Origin: Kaistia algarum
GTDB lineage: Bacteria > Pseudomonadota > Alphaproteobacteria > Rhizobiales > Kaistiaceae
Direction of reading: 5' to 3'
Assembly: GCF_026343945.1 (NCBI RefSeq)
Contig: NZ_JAPKNJ010000001.1
Location: forward strand, 1,612,001 to 1,676,000
Length of the DNA stretch: 64,000 bases
Under the pieces are notes generated by a model. That model saw nothing but the letters and a program-made list of their open reading frames with translations. It did no database searches and was not told the origin of the DNA. Positions 52,517-62,147 of the stretch are shown here, piece after piece. The first letter of the stretch is position 1. Every line of letters starts with the position of its first letter. The position numbers and the translations under genes were made by a program.

Positions 52517-53611
52517 TCAGGCCCGCTCGGGAAAGAGCGCCAGGAGACCCTCGCGGCTCGCATGGGCGACGCCGCGCTCGGTGATGAGGCCGGTCAGGAG
52601 GCGGGCCGGCGTCACATCGAAGGCCGGATTGGCAGCGCGCGTGCCCTTCGGCGTCAGCCGCACCTTGACGAGCGTACCGTCGCCGGCAACCCCGGTGATA
52701 TGCGTGACCTCGTCGCTGGCGCGCTCCTCGATCTCGATCTCCTTGACGCCGTCATGGACACGCCAGTCGATCGTCGAACTCGGCATGACGACATAGAAGG
52801 GAACGTTGTTATCGCGGGCGGCGAGCGCCTTCAGATAGGTGCCGATCTTGTTGCAGGCATCGCCATCGGCAGTCACGCGATCCGCCCCGACAAGGCAGAT
52901 ATCAACCTCGCCATGCTGCATCAGATGACCACCGGCATTGTCGGCGATCAGCGTGTGCGGCACGCCATGCGAGCCGAGCTCCCACGTCGTCAGGCTGGCG
53001 CCCTGGTTGCGTGGACGCGTCTCGTCGACCCAGACATGGACCGGTATCTCGTTGTCATGCGCACGGTAGACGACGCCGAGCGCCGTGCCCCAATCGACGC
53101 AGGCGATCCAGCCCGTGTTGCAATGAGTCAGGATGTTGACCGGCCCGGAGCGGCCCTTGGCTTCCCATATTTCGCGGATCAACTGGGCGCCATGCGACGC
53201 CATCGTGCCGTTGGTCTCGATGTCTTCGGCATGAAGACGGTCGGCGACGGCATAGGCAGCGGCGGCTCGCTCGGCGACCGGAAACGGGGCGACCTCGGCG
53301 CGGACGATCTCCAGCGCCCAGCGCAGATTGACCGCGGTCGGACGGGCGGCGTTCAGCGCAGCGAAGGCGGCGGCGAGATTGTCGTCCGATGCATCCTCAT
53401 GCAGCGCCATCGCATAGCCATAGGCGCCGGTGACGCCGATGAGCGGCGCGCCGCGCACGACCATGCGCTTGATCGCGTCGATCGCATCGGCGACATTTTC
53501 CAGCCGACGCGTCTCGAAGCGATGCGGGAGGAGCGTCTGGTCGACGACGACGACGTAAGCCGCATTCGGTTCGCGCCAGATCGCACGATAGGATACGCCG
53601 TCGACTTTCAT
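52517..53611 (-). CDS. mtnA: S-methyl-5-thioribose-1-phosphate isomerase
   Basis: A 364-residue MtnA of the methionine salvage pathway. Motifs: VVRGAPLIGVTGAYGYAMA, VNILTHCNTGWIA with the catalytic Cys, VWVDETRPRNQGASLTTWEL, CLVGADRVTADGDACNKIGT with the catalytic Asp, and NPAFDVTPARLLTGLITERG. It starts MKVDGVSY at 53611. Divergent from mtnC, which acts two steps later. Confidence 0.94.
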   Translation of the reverse strand: MKVDGVSYRAIWREPNAAYVVVVDQTLLPHRFETRRLENVADAIDAIKRMVVRGAPLIGVTGAYGYAMALHEDASDDNLAAAFAALNAARPTAVNLRWALEIVRAEVAPFPVAERAAAAYAVADRLHAEDIETNGTMASHGAQLIREIWEAKGRSGPVNILTHCNTGWIACVDWGTALGVVYRAHDNEIPVHVWVDETRPRNQGASLTTWELGSHGVPHTLIADNAGGHLMQHGEVDICLVGADRVTADGDACNKIGTYLKALAARDNNVPFYVVMPSSTIDWRVHDGVKEIEIEERASDEVTHITGVAGDGTLVKVRLTPKGTRAANPAFDVTPARLLTGLITERGVAHASREGLLALFPERA

Positions 53612-53725
53612 GGAAGACCCCGCAAATTTAGCGTTCAGGAAGGGTGACCGACCTGACGTAATCGAGTAGAGGCGGAACTGCCAGCCTTTCCAATCCGCCG
53701 AGCGCCCGAAAGGACGTCCGTTTCC

Positions 53726-54463
53726 ATGCCGAACTCCAAAATCCACGATCCCACGATCCGCGCGGTCCTCACCGATATCGAGGGTACGACTTCCTCGATC
53801 TCCTTCGTCAAGGATGTCCTCTTCCCCTTCGCCCGCCAGCGCCTCCCTGGCTTCATCGCCGAGCATGGATCCGAGCCCGAGGTGCGGCAGGCGCTGGAGG
53901 GCGCCCGAACGCTGGCAGGCGAGCCCGGATTGGACGAGGCGGCGACGATCGCGTTGCTCAAACGCTGGATCGACGAGGATCGCAAGGCGACGCCGCTGAA
54001 GGCGCTGCAGGGCATGATCTGGAAGGAAGGCTATCATTCCGGCCGTCTGAAGGGGGACGTCTATCCCGACGCCGCCGAATATCTCGCCCGCTGGCGCAAT
54101 GAGGGGCTCGCGCTCTACGTCTATTCGTCCGGCTCGGTGCTGGCGCAGAAGCTGATCTTCGGCCACACGGAACTCGGCGACCTGACCCCGCTTTTCTCCG
54201 GCTATTTCGACACGGCCGTCGGCACCAAGACCGACCACGCCTCCTATGCGGCCATCGCCGAGGTGATCGGACTGCCGGCCTCCCAGATCCTCTTCCTCTC
54301 CGACAATATCCACGAGCTCGACGCCGCCGCCGAGATTGGCATGGCGACAATCGCCCTCGATCGCGGAGAGGTGGTCATTCCCGAGGGCCAGCCACACGCC
54401 GTGGCGAAAGATTTCGGGCAGATCGACGCGCCGGCTGGCCGCCTCAAGGATTCCGCTTCGTGA
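53726..54463 (+). CDS. mtnC: Acireductone synthase (enolase-phosphatase E1)
   Basis: A 245-residue HAD-superfamily enzyme that enolises and dephosphorylates 2,3-diketo-5-methylthiopentyl-1-phosphate in methionine salvage. Motifs: [20 protein letters not shown] (HAD motif I in the E1 form DIEGTT), [17 protein letters not shown] (motif II), [13 protein letters not shown] (Lys) and [19 protein letters not shown] (acidic motif IV). Its stop overlaps the exporter gene start (GTGA). Confidence 0.93.
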   Translation: MPNSKIHDPTIRAVLTDIEGTTSSISFVKDVLFPFARQRLPGFIAEHGSEPEVRQALEGARTLAGEPGLDEAATIALLKRWIDEDRKATPLKALQGMIWKEGYHSGRLKGDVYPDAAEYLARWRNEGLALYVYSSGSVLAQKLIFGHTELGDLTPLFSGYFDTAVGTKTDHASYAAIAEVIGLPASQILFLSDNIHELDAAAEIGMATIALDRGEVVIPEGQPHAVAKDFGQIDAPAGRLKDSAS

Positions 54464-55356
54464 GTGTCGGAAAAGGGCGCGCCACGGCGGTCGGCGCCGT
54501 GGCCATCCTGCTCTGGTCGACGCTCGCGCTCGGCACCACGCTCACGAAGGTGATACCGACCTTCGAGGCGCTGGCGATAACCTTCGCGATCGGCGCCGCT
54601 ACCGTGCTCTTCGGCTTCCTCATCGTCTCCGGTCCGGCGCGGATCGCAGCCGGCTTTCGCGCCTGGCCGGCCAAGGCGTGGGCGCTCTCGATCGCCGGTA
54701 TCTTCCTCTATCACGCGCTCTATTTCCTCGCCTTCCGCTTGGCGCCGGCCGGGCCGGTGACGATCGTCAACTATCTCTGGCCTTTGCTGATCGTGCTGTT
54801 CGCGGGCATCCTGCCGGGCGGCAGTTCGCGCCTCGGCTGGCCGCAGATCGTCGGCGGCGTCATCGGCTTCGGGGCCACGGTGCTGCTGATCGGCGGCAGC
54901 GATGCGGTAGACCTTGGCGGTACCGCCATGCTCGGCTATGTGGCGGCGATCGCCTGCGCCTTCACCTGGAGCCTCTATTCGGTGCTCAACAATAGGGTCG
55001 GCGCGCCGGGCAGCGAGCCGATGATCCTCGTCTGCGCCGCCGTCGCGCTGCTAGGCACCATCGGCCATTTCGTCACCGGCGAGGCCTTCGTCATGCCCGA
55101 TGGGCCGACATGGATCGCCCTCGTGCTCCTCGGCGCAGGCCCGGTGGGAGCGGCCTTCGTCGCCTGGGACCACGCGACCAAGCACGGCAATATCTCGGTG
55201 CTCGGCGCCCTCTCCTACGCGACGCCGCCGCTCTCGATGATCCTGCTCGTAGCCGCCGGCCAGGCGCCAGCGAGCCTGCGTCTGGCCTTGGCGACGGCGC
55301 TCGTGGTGGCGGGAGCGGGCCTCGCGGCCGTGCCGGGGCGGAATCGGCGAGGTTGA
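54460..55356 (+). CDS. EamA/DMT family transporter
   Basis: A 298-residue transporter with about ten membrane helices, starting at GTG 54460 that overlaps the mtnC stop. Two EamA repeats are visible, the first around [19 protein letters not shown] and [20 protein letters not shown], the second around [16 protein letters not shown] and [16 protein letters not shown]. It resembles YddG-type amino-acid exporters. Coupling to mtnC hints at methionine-related export but this is inference. Confidence 0.85.
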   Translation: MSVGKGRATAVGAVAILLWSTLALGTTLTKVIPTFEALAITFAIGAATVLFGFLIVSGPARIAAGFRAWPAKAWALSIAGIFLYHALYFLAFRLAPAGPVTIVNYLWPLLIVLFAGILPGGSSRLGWPQIVGGVIGFGATVLLIGGSDAVDLGGTAMLGYVAAIACAFTWSLYSVLNNRVGAPGSEPMILVCAAVALLGTIGHFVTGEAFVMPDGPTWIALVLLGAGPVGAAFVAWDHATKHGNISVLGALSYATPPLSMILLVAAGQAPASLRLALATALVVAGAGLAAVPGRNRRG

Positions 55357-55369
55357 CTGCGCGTAAGCC

Positions 55370-55392
55370 GGTAAGCGATTAGCCCGCTTACC
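55370..55392. terminator. Hairpin between convergent exporter and hydrolase genes
   Basis: GGTAAGCG and CGCTTACC form an 8-bp stem with a 7-base loop. It overlaps the stop codon of the minus-strand hydrolase gene. No clear T-tract. Confidence 0.4.
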
Positions 55393-56122
55393 CCAGCGTC
55401 TCGTCGAAGAAGGTCAGCAGCCGCTTCCAGTGGCGCTCGGCGCCGGTCTCGTCGAAGGCGCCATTGTCGGGAACCGTCCAGCCATGGTCCATGCCGACAT
55501 AGTTCTCGATGACATGGTCGACGCCGGCCGTGCGCAGCGCTTCGGCTAGGCGGGCCGATTGCTCCGGCGGGAAGCTCTGGTCGATGCCGGCATTGCCCGC
55601 ATAAACCCTGGCCTTGATGGACGGCGCCAGACGGTGCGGGCTATCCGGCGCCTCGCTGGCGATATTGCCGCCATGAAAGCTCGCCGCCGCGGCGACATCG
55701 TCCGGATAGGTTCCGGCCGCCGTCAGCGCACGACCACCGCCGAAGCAATAGCCGACGGTGCCGATACGCCCGCTCGCGCCATTGTCCCGCAACGTCGCGA
55801 TAAAGGCGCCGCTGTCCGACGCCGTCATGGCCTGCGTCGTGCCGGTCAGCAGCGCCATGATCGCCTTGCGCGACGTCTCGTTCGAAAAGGCCGAGGTGTC
55901 GAAGGGACCGTAGGGCGCGGCGCGATAGAAGAGATCCGGGACGAGCACGATGTAGCCCTGATCGGCGAGCCGGGTCGCCATGCCATCCAGCGCCGGGCGA
56001 AGGCCGAAGGCGTCCATATAGAGGACGACGCCGGGCGCTCCGGACCGCAGGGCGCCATCCGGTTTGAAGAGATGCGCCTTGGCGACGCCATCCGCCGTGC
56101 GGATTTCGATTTCCTGTTTCAT
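55388..56122 (-). CDS. Dienelactone hydrolase family protein
   Basis: A 244-residue alpha/beta hydrolase. The nucleophile Cys is in IGTVGYCFGGGRAL, as in dienelactone hydrolase, with catalytic His in VGMDHGWTVP and an acidic residue between (AGNAGIDQSFPP). It lies 79 bp downstream of the sugar ABC permease gene on the same strand and could be the last gene of that operon. Substrate unknown. Confidence 0.82.
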   Translation of the reverse strand: MKQEIEIRTADGVAKAHLFKPDGALRSGAPGVVLYMDAFGLRPALDGMATRLADQGYIVLVPDLFYRAAPYGPFDTSAFSNETSRKAIMALLTGTTQAMTASDSGAFIATLRDNGASGRIGTVGYCFGGGRALTAAGTYPDDVAAAASFHGGNIASEAPDSPHRLAPSIKARVYAGNAGIDQSFPPEQSARLAEALRTAGVDHVIENYVGMDHGWTVPDNGAFDETGAERHWKRLLTFFDETLG

Positions 56123-56201
56123 TCTGGGCTTTCCGGGAGGGGAAGGAAGGCTGGCGGCGCCGGGCGCCGCGCAGCTAAAGATAGGGCACTTCAGCCTTCG
56201 C

Positions 56202-57131
56202 TCAATCCCGGACGCGGCCGAAATGACGGATCATGACGGCGGCGATGATGATCGCGCCGGTCATGACGTCCTGCAGGAAGCTCGGCACCCCCAATATGGT
56301 GAGGCCGTTCGAGATCACTGCGATGATTGCCGCCCCGACCAGCGTTCCCGGCAGGCTCGGCTCTCCCTCGCGAAAAGCGGTCATTCCCAGGAAGACGGCG
56401 GCATAGGCTTGCAGCAGATAGCCACCGCCGCCTGTGGGATGGGCGCTGCCGAGCCGCGCGGCGAGGAGCAGCCCAGCCAGCGCGGCGAGACCGGCGCAAA
56501 GCGCGAAGGCCGTCACCATGTCGCGCCGGACCGGGAGGCCGACGAGCCGCGCGGCCTCGCGATTGCCCCCGATCGCATAGAGCCGGCGGCCGAATTCGGT
56601 CTGGTCGAGCAGCAGCCAGAAGATCGCCGCAACGGCGGCGAGCCAGAGCGTCGGTACCGGCACGCCGAGGATAGCGCCACGGCCAAGATCCCGGAACGCC
56701 GGCGGAATGCCGGAGAAGAGGGTCGCTCCGTCGGAGACCCAGAAGGTCAGGCCGCCGATCACGGTACCCAGCGCCAACGTGGCGATGAAGCTCGGCAGCG
56801 CGAAGCGGGCGACGAGAATGCCTGACACCATGCCCATGAGCAGCGCCGAGACGAGCACGACGGGGAAGACGAGCGCAATCGGCCATCCGGCGCTGAACAG
56901 GGAGACGGCGGCGATGCCGGCCCAGGAGACGACCGCCGAGACCGAAAGATCGAACTCGCCGAGAACCATCACCAATGTCGCGCCGATCGCGACGATGGCG
57001 AGCAGCGACATCTGCTGCGTGATGTTGACGAGGTTCGACACCGTGCCGAAGGCGCCGGGAGAGGCGAGCGAGAACACGGCGACGATGAGCGCCAGCGCGA
57101 AGAGCGTGCCGTAACGGCGGAGAAGGATCAT
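56202..57131 (-). CDS. Sugar ABC transporter permease (RbsC-like), second system
   Basis: A 309-residue permease with eight to ten hydrophobic helices. It contains VMVLGEFDLSVSAVVSWAGI and GRRLYAIGGNREAARLVGL (cytoplasmic EAA-like loop), then AVFLGMTAFREGEPSLPGTL. It is directly joined to the ATPase gene (shared base at 57131). The substrate is unknown. Confidence 0.9.
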   Translation of the reverse strand: MILLRRYGTLFALALIVAVFSLASPGAFGTVSNLVNITQQMSLLAIVAIGATLVMVLGEFDLSVSAVVSWAGIAAVSLFSAGWPIALVFPVVLVSALLMGMVSGILVARFALPSFIATLALGTVIGGLTFWVSDGATLFSGIPPAFRDLGRGAILGVPVPTLWLAAVAAIFWLLLDQTEFGRRLYAIGGNREAARLVGLPVRRDMVTAFALCAGLAALAGLLLAARLGSAHPTGGGGYLLQAYAAVFLGMTAFREGEPSLPGTLVGAAIIAVISNGLTILGVPSFLQDVMTGAIIIAAVMIRHFGRVRD

Positions 57132-58828
57132 CAGGCGGCTTCCGAGGGCACAGTCTCAGTGGAAGAATGGCCGAAGGCCGCGGCGACGATGGCGCTTCGA
57201 TCGAATGGCTCGGCCGCCAGTTCGGCGATGACGCTGCCCTGGTGCAGGACGAGGATGCGCGTCGAAAGCGACATGAGTTCTTCCATGTCGCTGGTCGCCA
57301 TGATCACCGCGGCACCATCGGCGGCGATGCGGCGCATCTCGGCATGAATTTCCGCCTTGGCGCCGACATCGACGCCGCGCGTCGGCTCGTCGACCAGCAT
57401 CACCCGTGTCCTGCGGCCAAGCCAGCGACCGAAAAGCAGCTTCTGCTGGTTGCCGCCCGAGAGCGTCAGTGGTGAGGCGGCCAGCGACGCGGCGGCGAGG
57501 CGGATGCGCCGGCCGACATCGGTCGCGAAACGACGAATATGCGGGCGCGAGGGAATGGGGAGCGCGGGCGCGGCGCGGAAATCGGGCAGATGCGGCAAAG
57601 CGAGATTGGCCTCGATCGACAGCGCGGCGGCGAAGCCCTCGCGACGACGATCCTCCGGCACATAAGCAATGCCGTTGCGGATCCGGTCCGCCGGCCCGCC
57701 GACGAGCTTCCGCCCATCGACCCGGATGGTGCCGGGGGTCCGGGTTGCCCCCCACAGGACCTTGAGCAGGCTCGACCGACCCGAGCCGACAAGGCCGTAG
57801 AGGCCGACAATCTCTCCGGGAAACGCTTCGAGGGTCAATCTGCCGGAGCCGAAGGCGATTTCGGCGGTGAGGACGGGTGCGGGGCCGACAGGGCTCACGC
57901 TATCAGGCGGGCGGATTCCTCCCCCCTTGTGGGGGAGGCTAGGAGGGGGGAGCGCCGGGGCAGGATTCGGTGCGTCCGGAGCGGTCGAATTTCCGTTTTC
58001 AGGAGAAACTGAGTCGGCACCCCCCTCTCCAGCTTTCCCCCACAAGGGAGGAGAGGGCTGACCGCGCGCTTCATCAACGCCTACATGTCCTCTGGTCGCC
58101 CCCGACATCAGCGCCACCAGCCCCGCGCGATCCATCGACGCCATCGCCCCCGAGCCGACCGTCCGCCCGTTGCGCAGCACGGTATAGTCGCCGCAGAGCT
58201 CGATGACCTCGTCGAGGCGATGCGAGATGAACAGCACCGCCGTCCCCTCGGCGGCGAGTTGGCGGACCACGGCGTGCAGCCGCTCGGCCTCGCCCTCGGA
58301 AAGGCTGGAGGTCGGCTCGTCCATGACGACGAGCCGCGCCGGCTCCATCAGCGCCCGGACGATCTCGGCCATCTGCCGCTGGCCGGGCGTCAAGCGCGCG
58401 GCCGGACGGCTGAGCGGCAGATCGGGCGCGATCCGCGCCGCCACCGCCTCGACCCGCTCGCGCATGGCGCGATTGTCGAGCAGCGGACCACGGCGCGGAT
58501 GGCGCCGGCCGATCCAGGCATTGGCGACAGCGTCGAAATGCGGGACGAGGTTCAGTTCCTGATGAATGAAGCGGAAGCCGAGCGCTTCGGCGGCACGCGG
58601 CGAGGCGACGGCCGTCTCGGCGCCATCGAGGCGGATCGCTCCTTCGTCCGGCCGATAGACGCCGGAAAGGATCTTGATCAGCGTCGACTTGCCGGCGCCG
58701 TTCTCGCCGAGAAGGGCGTGGACGGAACCGGGCCGGAGCGCGAGTTCGGCCCTGTCCAGCGCGAGCGTCGCGCCGAACCGCTTGGTGAGCCCGGATAGCG
58801 CCAGGAATGGCGCGCCGCCGAACGTCAC
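57131..58828 (-). CDS. Sugar ABC transporter ATP-binding protein with repeat-derived insertion
   Basis: A 565-residue double-NBD ATPase, roughly 55 residues longer than usual. NBD1 has GENGAGKSTLIKIL and LVVMDEPTSSLS; NBD2 has GLVGSGRSSLLKVLWG, LSGGNQQKLLFGRWL and MLVDEPTRGVDVG. The excess lies between the two, around residues 255-310, where Pro/Gly-rich peptides (QPSPPLWGKAGEGG, PPPSLPHKGGG) are translations of an inverted pair of palindromic repeats. The frame stays open. The start GTG at 58828 overlaps the binding-protein stop (GTGA). Confidence 0.9.
   Translation of the reverse strand: MTFGGAPFLALSGLTKRFGATLALDRAELALRPGSVHALLGENGAGKSTLIKILSGVYRPDEGAIRLDGAETAVASPRAAEALGFRFIHQELNLVPHFDAVANAWIGRRHPRRGPLLDNRAMRERVEAVAARIAPDLPLSRPAARLTPGQRQMAEIVRALMEPARLVVMDEPTSSLSEGEAERLHAVVRQLAAEGTAVLFISHRLDEVIELCGDYTVLRNGRTVGSGAMASMDRAGLVALMSGATRGHVGVDEARGQPSPPLWGKAGEGGADSVSPENGNSTAPDAPNPAPALPPPSLPHKGGGIRPPDSVSPVGPAPVLTAEIAFGSGRLTLEAFPGEIVGLYGLVGSGRSSLLKVLWGATRTPGTIRVDGRKLVGGPADRIRNGIAYVPEDRRREGFAAALSIEANLALPHLPDFRAAPALPIPSRPHIRRFATDVGRRIRLAAASLAASPLTLSGGNQQKLLFGRWLGRRTRVMLVDEPTRGVDVGAKAEIHAEMRRIAADGAAVIMATSDMEELMSLSTRILVLHQGSVIAELAAEPFDRSAIVAAAFGHSSTETVPSEAA
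57917..58060. repeat. Inverted pair of palindromic repeats inside the ABC ATPase gene
   Basis: Copy A (about 57917-57953, core CCCTTGTGGGGGAGG) and copy B (about 58019-58060, core CCCCCACAAGGGAGG) are inverted relative to each other, separated by about 65 bp. Each copy is itself G/C-palindromic. Both are translated in frame within the linker between the two nucleotide-binding domains. Confidence 0.8.
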
Positions 58829-59739
58829 GGACAGGTGACGCCGAGCGTCTCAGGGGTGATCAGCTTGGCCGGGGCGAAGAGTTCCGCCTTTTCCGGCTTC
58901 TCGCCCGCGAGGATCTTGGCGAGGCCGTCGGCGGCGAGGCCGGCCATGGCGTCGAAATCCTGGCTGACCGTGCCCTTGATATGGCTACAAGACTTGATCA
59001 GCTCTACCGCCTGCGGGTTGCCGTCAATGCCGGCGATGATGATCTTCGAATCGGGCTTATCGGCCTCGATTGCCAGCTGCGCGCCGATCGCCGGCTCGTC
59101 CCAGGCGGCCCAGACGGCATCGATCTCGCCGCCCTGGCTCTTCAAGAGGTCTTCCATCGTCTTGCGCGCGTCGTCGATCGGACCGGGCACGACCATGTAG
59201 TGCTCGGCGACGACCTTGATGCCCGGATTGGCCTTCAGTGCCGCGTCGAGGGCGAGTTCACGCTGATGCACGCCGGGATGGGCGGAATAATAGAACTTGG
59301 CGATGTTGCCCTTGCCGCCGAGCTTCGCAAACAGGAAGTCGGACAGCTTGGTGCCGAGCTCGAAATTATCCGAAGTGACGTTGAGCACGACCCCCGGCGC
59401 GCTGGCACCATCGATCGTGACGACCGGGATGCCGGCAGCGGCGGCGGCGTTGACCTGATCCTGGATCTGCTTGGGATCGACGGATACGAGCACGATCGCG
59501 CCGACCTTGGCGGCGACGACATCCTCGATCCGGCTCGCCAGCGGGCCCATGTCGCCACGCGTGTCGACGAGGGTCGCGTTCCAGCCGGCCGCCTTGGCCT
59601 TCTCGTCGAAGACCTTGATCATCTGGTTGGTGGCGACAGAACTCTGATAGGGCGTCAGCACCGCCACGTCGACGGCATGGGCGGCAGGCGACGCCGCGAC
59701 GAGGCCAGCAAGCGCCAGCGCCAGCATTCCAGCACGCAT
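58825..59739 (-). CDS. Sugar ABC transporter substrate-binding protein, second system
   Basis: A 304-residue periplasmic-binding protein. The start at 59739 gives signal peptide GMLALALAGLVAASPAAHA. Ligand-site type segments are VAVLTPYQSSVATNQM, AIVLVSVDPKQIQDQV and IIIAGIDGNPQAVELIK, of the ribose-binding (cluster B) type. GGGGAGTGACTTCA precedes the ATG. It follows the kinase gene and precedes the ATPase and permease genes in one operon. Confidence 0.88.
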   Translation of the reverse strand: MRAGMLALALAGLVAASPAAHAVDVAVLTPYQSSVATNQMIKVFDEKAKAAGWNATLVDTRGDMGPLASRIEDVVAAKVGAIVLVSVDPKQIQDQVNAAAAAGIPVVTIDGASAPGVVLNVTSDNFELGTKLSDFLFAKLGGKGNIAKFYYSAHPGVHQRELALDAALKANPGIKVVAEHYMVVPGPIDDARKTMEDLLKSQGGEIDAVWAAWDEPAIGAQLAIEADKPDSKIIIAGIDGNPQAVELIKSCSHIKGTVSQDFDAMAGLAADGLAKILAGEKPEKAELFAPAKLITPETLGVTCP

Positions 59740-59812
59740 TGAAGTCACTCCCCGTAAAATTGGTCCCGATTGATATCGCCTGCGCTCCACGGGAGGCAAG
59801 CGCTTCCGGCGC

Positions 59813-61264
59813 TCATGACGAGGCGAGCAGCGCCGTCAGCGCGCGGGCGTGGGCCGTTGCCTCGCGATAGGCGGCAAAGCGCCGGGCGGCGCGTTCGGCC
59901 CGTTCGGGTCGGGGCTCGACGATGACATGAGCGTCATCGAGATGGCCGGGCAGACCCAGCGCCGGCGCGACGAGACGGAAGGCGCCATAGGCGGTCACGA
60001 GGCGGCTTTCGGGCGGCACGGAGACGCTGGCTCCCGTAACATCGGCAATGAGGCGCGCCACCGTCAGGCTGCCCGCGACCCCGCCGGCCAGCGCAATCTG
60101 GCGCGGACGCACCGGCAGCGCGTCCAGATTGTCGCGGATCGCATGCGCCAGCCCCTCCAGCACGGCATAGGCGAGGGCCTCCGCCTTGTGTTCGCGGTCG
60201 AGGCCGAGAAAGGCGCCGCGCACCGCCCGGTCCGAAAAGGGGCCGCGCTCGCCGATGAGAAAGGGCAGGAACAGGGCTGTCGGCGGCTCGTCGTCGAAGG
60301 TCGCCGCGGCGGCGTAGAGTTCGCCGACCGTGCGCCCCGCAATCGCCGCATACCAGTCGATCGCAAGGCCCGCCGCCAGGAAGGGCGAGATCACGACGAC
60401 ATCGGAGCCGATGGGAGCGGCCAGCGTATAGGCGCTGGTCGGAGCACCGGAGAGAGCCAGCGGCATGGCCGCCGCGATCCAGCCCGTCGTTCCGAGATAG
60501 GCGTGCGGGCGGTCATGCGCCTCGCTCGACGTGCCCCATGCGGTGGCGCCGCCATCGCCGGCGCCGACATAAACCGGAATGCCGGCGGGAAGACCGAGTG
60601 CCTCGGCGGACTCGACCAGCAGCGGGCCGGCCAACGCGTCGGCATCGAGAATATCCGGTAGCAGCGCCGGCGAGAGCCCCAGCGCCGCCAGGATCTCCGG
60701 GTCCCATTGCCGCGTCTCGATGTTCATCAGGCCGCTGGTGGTGGCGCAGGTCGGATCGACGACGGCGCGGCCGGTCATGCGGTGGATGACCGCATCCTTG
60801 GCGCCGAACAGGACCCGCGCCGCGGCGGACATCATCGCCGGCTCCTCGTCAAAGAGCCAGTCGAGGCGGAAGAGGCAGAGTGCCGGCTCGGACAGATTGC
60901 CGATCCGCCTCTCATAGTTCTCCGGCAGGGTTGCACGGACGGTCGCCACCCGCTCGGCGCTCACCCGCGCGTCGCTGTAGAGGATGGCCGGACGCAGGGC
61001 CTCGCCGGAGCCACCGAGGAGAATCACGTTCTGCATCGAGCCGGTGAGCGTGATTGCGGATGGCGGGGCGGCGATCGCGAGGGCACGCACGGCCTCGGCG
61101 CTGGCTGCCCACCAGGCGTCGGATGACTGCTCGGCCCAGCCGGCCTGCGGCGTCGATGTCGTGACGGGCCGGTCGGCGGCGGCGAGTGTGCGCCCCTCCG
61201 CATCGAAGAGCGCCGCCTTCACCGAGGAAGTGCCGACATCGATGATCAGGACCGTCGCGCTCAT
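59813..61264 (-). CDS. FGGY-family carbohydrate kinase (xylulokinase-like)
   Basis: A 483-residue FGGY kinase. It shows LIIDVGTSSVKAALFDAEG (phosphate 1), GWAEQSSDAWW, AILYSDARVSAERV, CATTSGLMNIETRQWDPEIL with the catalytic-Asp region, VYVGAGDGGATAWG and IALAGGVAGSLTVARLIADV. Usual length for the family. As the first gene of an operon with a sugar importer it should phosphorylate the imported sugar; xylulose-like ketose or gluconate-like acid cannot be decided. Confidence 0.85.
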   Translation of the reverse strand: MSATVLIIDVGTSSVKAALFDAEGRTLAAADRPVTTSTPQAGWAEQSSDAWWAASAEAVRALAIAAPPSAITLTGSMQNVILLGGSGEALRPAILYSDARVSAERVATVRATLPENYERRIGNLSEPALCLFRLDWLFDEEPAMMSAAARVLFGAKDAVIHRMTGRAVVDPTCATTSGLMNIETRQWDPEILAALGLSPALLPDILDADALAGPLLVESAEALGLPAGIPVYVGAGDGGATAWGTSSEAHDRPHAYLGTTGWIAAAMPLALSGAPTSAYTLAAPIGSDVVVISPFLAAGLAIDWYAAIAGRTVGELYAAAATFDDEPPTALFLPFLIGERGPFSDRAVRGAFLGLDREHKAEALAYAVLEGLAHAIRDNLDALPVRPRQIALAGGVAGSLTVARLIADVTGASVSVPPESRLVTAYGAFRLVAPALGLPGHLDDAHVIVEPRPERAERAARRFAAYREATAHARALTALLASS

Positions 61265-61335
61265 CCGCTCGCCTCGCTGCTCGGATTCGGGACCGGCAAT
61301 CTAGAAGCAGTTGGAACGAATGGGTAGGCGCGACG

Positions 61336-62121
61336 TCAGGCCGGCTCCACAGCATGCGGCAGGATGAAGGGCCGCCCTGCCGGGGCTGACCCGACGCGGA
61401 TCGCGATGCCGAAGACCGAGCGGATCATCGCGTCGGTCAGCACCTTCTGCGGCGGCCCCTCCGACGCGACATGGCCATTGGCGATGACGACGAGATGATC
61501 GCCATAGAGAGCGGCGAGGTTGAGATCGTGCAGGATAGCGACCACGCCGCCTCCTGCCCGGGCGAAACGCCGCGCCTCGTCGAGGATCAGGATCTGGTGG
61601 CGGAGATCGAGTGAGGCGGTCGGTTCGTCGAGGAAGAGATAGTTCGGCACGCCGTCCTCGACCGGCTTCCAAACCTGGCAGAGGACGCGCGCCAGATGCA
61701 CCCGCTGCTGCTCGCCGCCGGAAAGCTCCTGGAAGAAGCGCGGCCCGAAATCGCCGAGATCGACCCGCGACAAGGCCTCGGCAACGCGGCCACGCACCGC
61801 CGCCGGATCGCGCAGGCGCGACACGCCGAGCCGTACCACCTCATGCACCGTGAAAGGAAAGGCTAATGACGAGGCCTGCGGCAGCACCGCCCGCCGCTCG
61901 GCAAGGCGTCCAGCCCCGATTCGCTCCAGCGGCTGGCCGTCGAGACGCACCTGCCCAGCCGCCGGCCGGATCTCACCGGTCATCGTCCGCATCAACGTCG
62001 ATTTTCCAGCCCCGTTCGGGCCGACGACCACCGCGACTTGTCCCGGCGCAATGGCGACCGAGACGTCGGAAAGCAGTTGCCGCGTTCCGGCCCGGACCGT
62101 GATTCTCTCTGCCTCGATCAT
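61336..62121 (-). CDS. hmuV: Haemin ABC transporter ATP-binding protein
   Basis: A 261-residue FecE/HmuV-type ATPase. VVGPNGAGKSTLMRTM (Walker A), the Q-loop at LPQASSLAFPF, ELSGGEQQRVHLARVL (signature), YLFLDEPTASLDL (Walker B) and VVAILHDLNLAALYGD (switch His). It energises import of haemin through HmuU; ATG at 62121, 26 bp after hmuU. Confidence 0.9.
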   Translation of the reverse strand: MIEAERITVRAGTRQLLSDVSVAIAPGQVAVVVGPNGAGKSTLMRTMTGEIRPAAGQVRLDGQPLERIGAGRLAERRAVLPQASSLAFPFTVHEVVRLGVSRLRDPAAVRGRVAEALSRVDLGDFGPRFFQELSGGEQQRVHLARVLCQVWKPVEDGVPNYLFLDEPTASLDLRHQILILDEARRFARAGGGVVAILHDLNLAALYGDHLVVIANGHVASEGPPQKVLTDAMIRSVFGIAIRVGSAPAGRPFILPHAVEPA

Positions 62122-62147
62122 TTGGGGCCTATCCGATCACAATTTGT

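Noticed and set aside
53612..54397. An upstream extension of mtnA to 54397
   Set aside because: The extension is antisense to mtnC and has no relation to MtnA; the family start MKVDGVSY lies at 53611.
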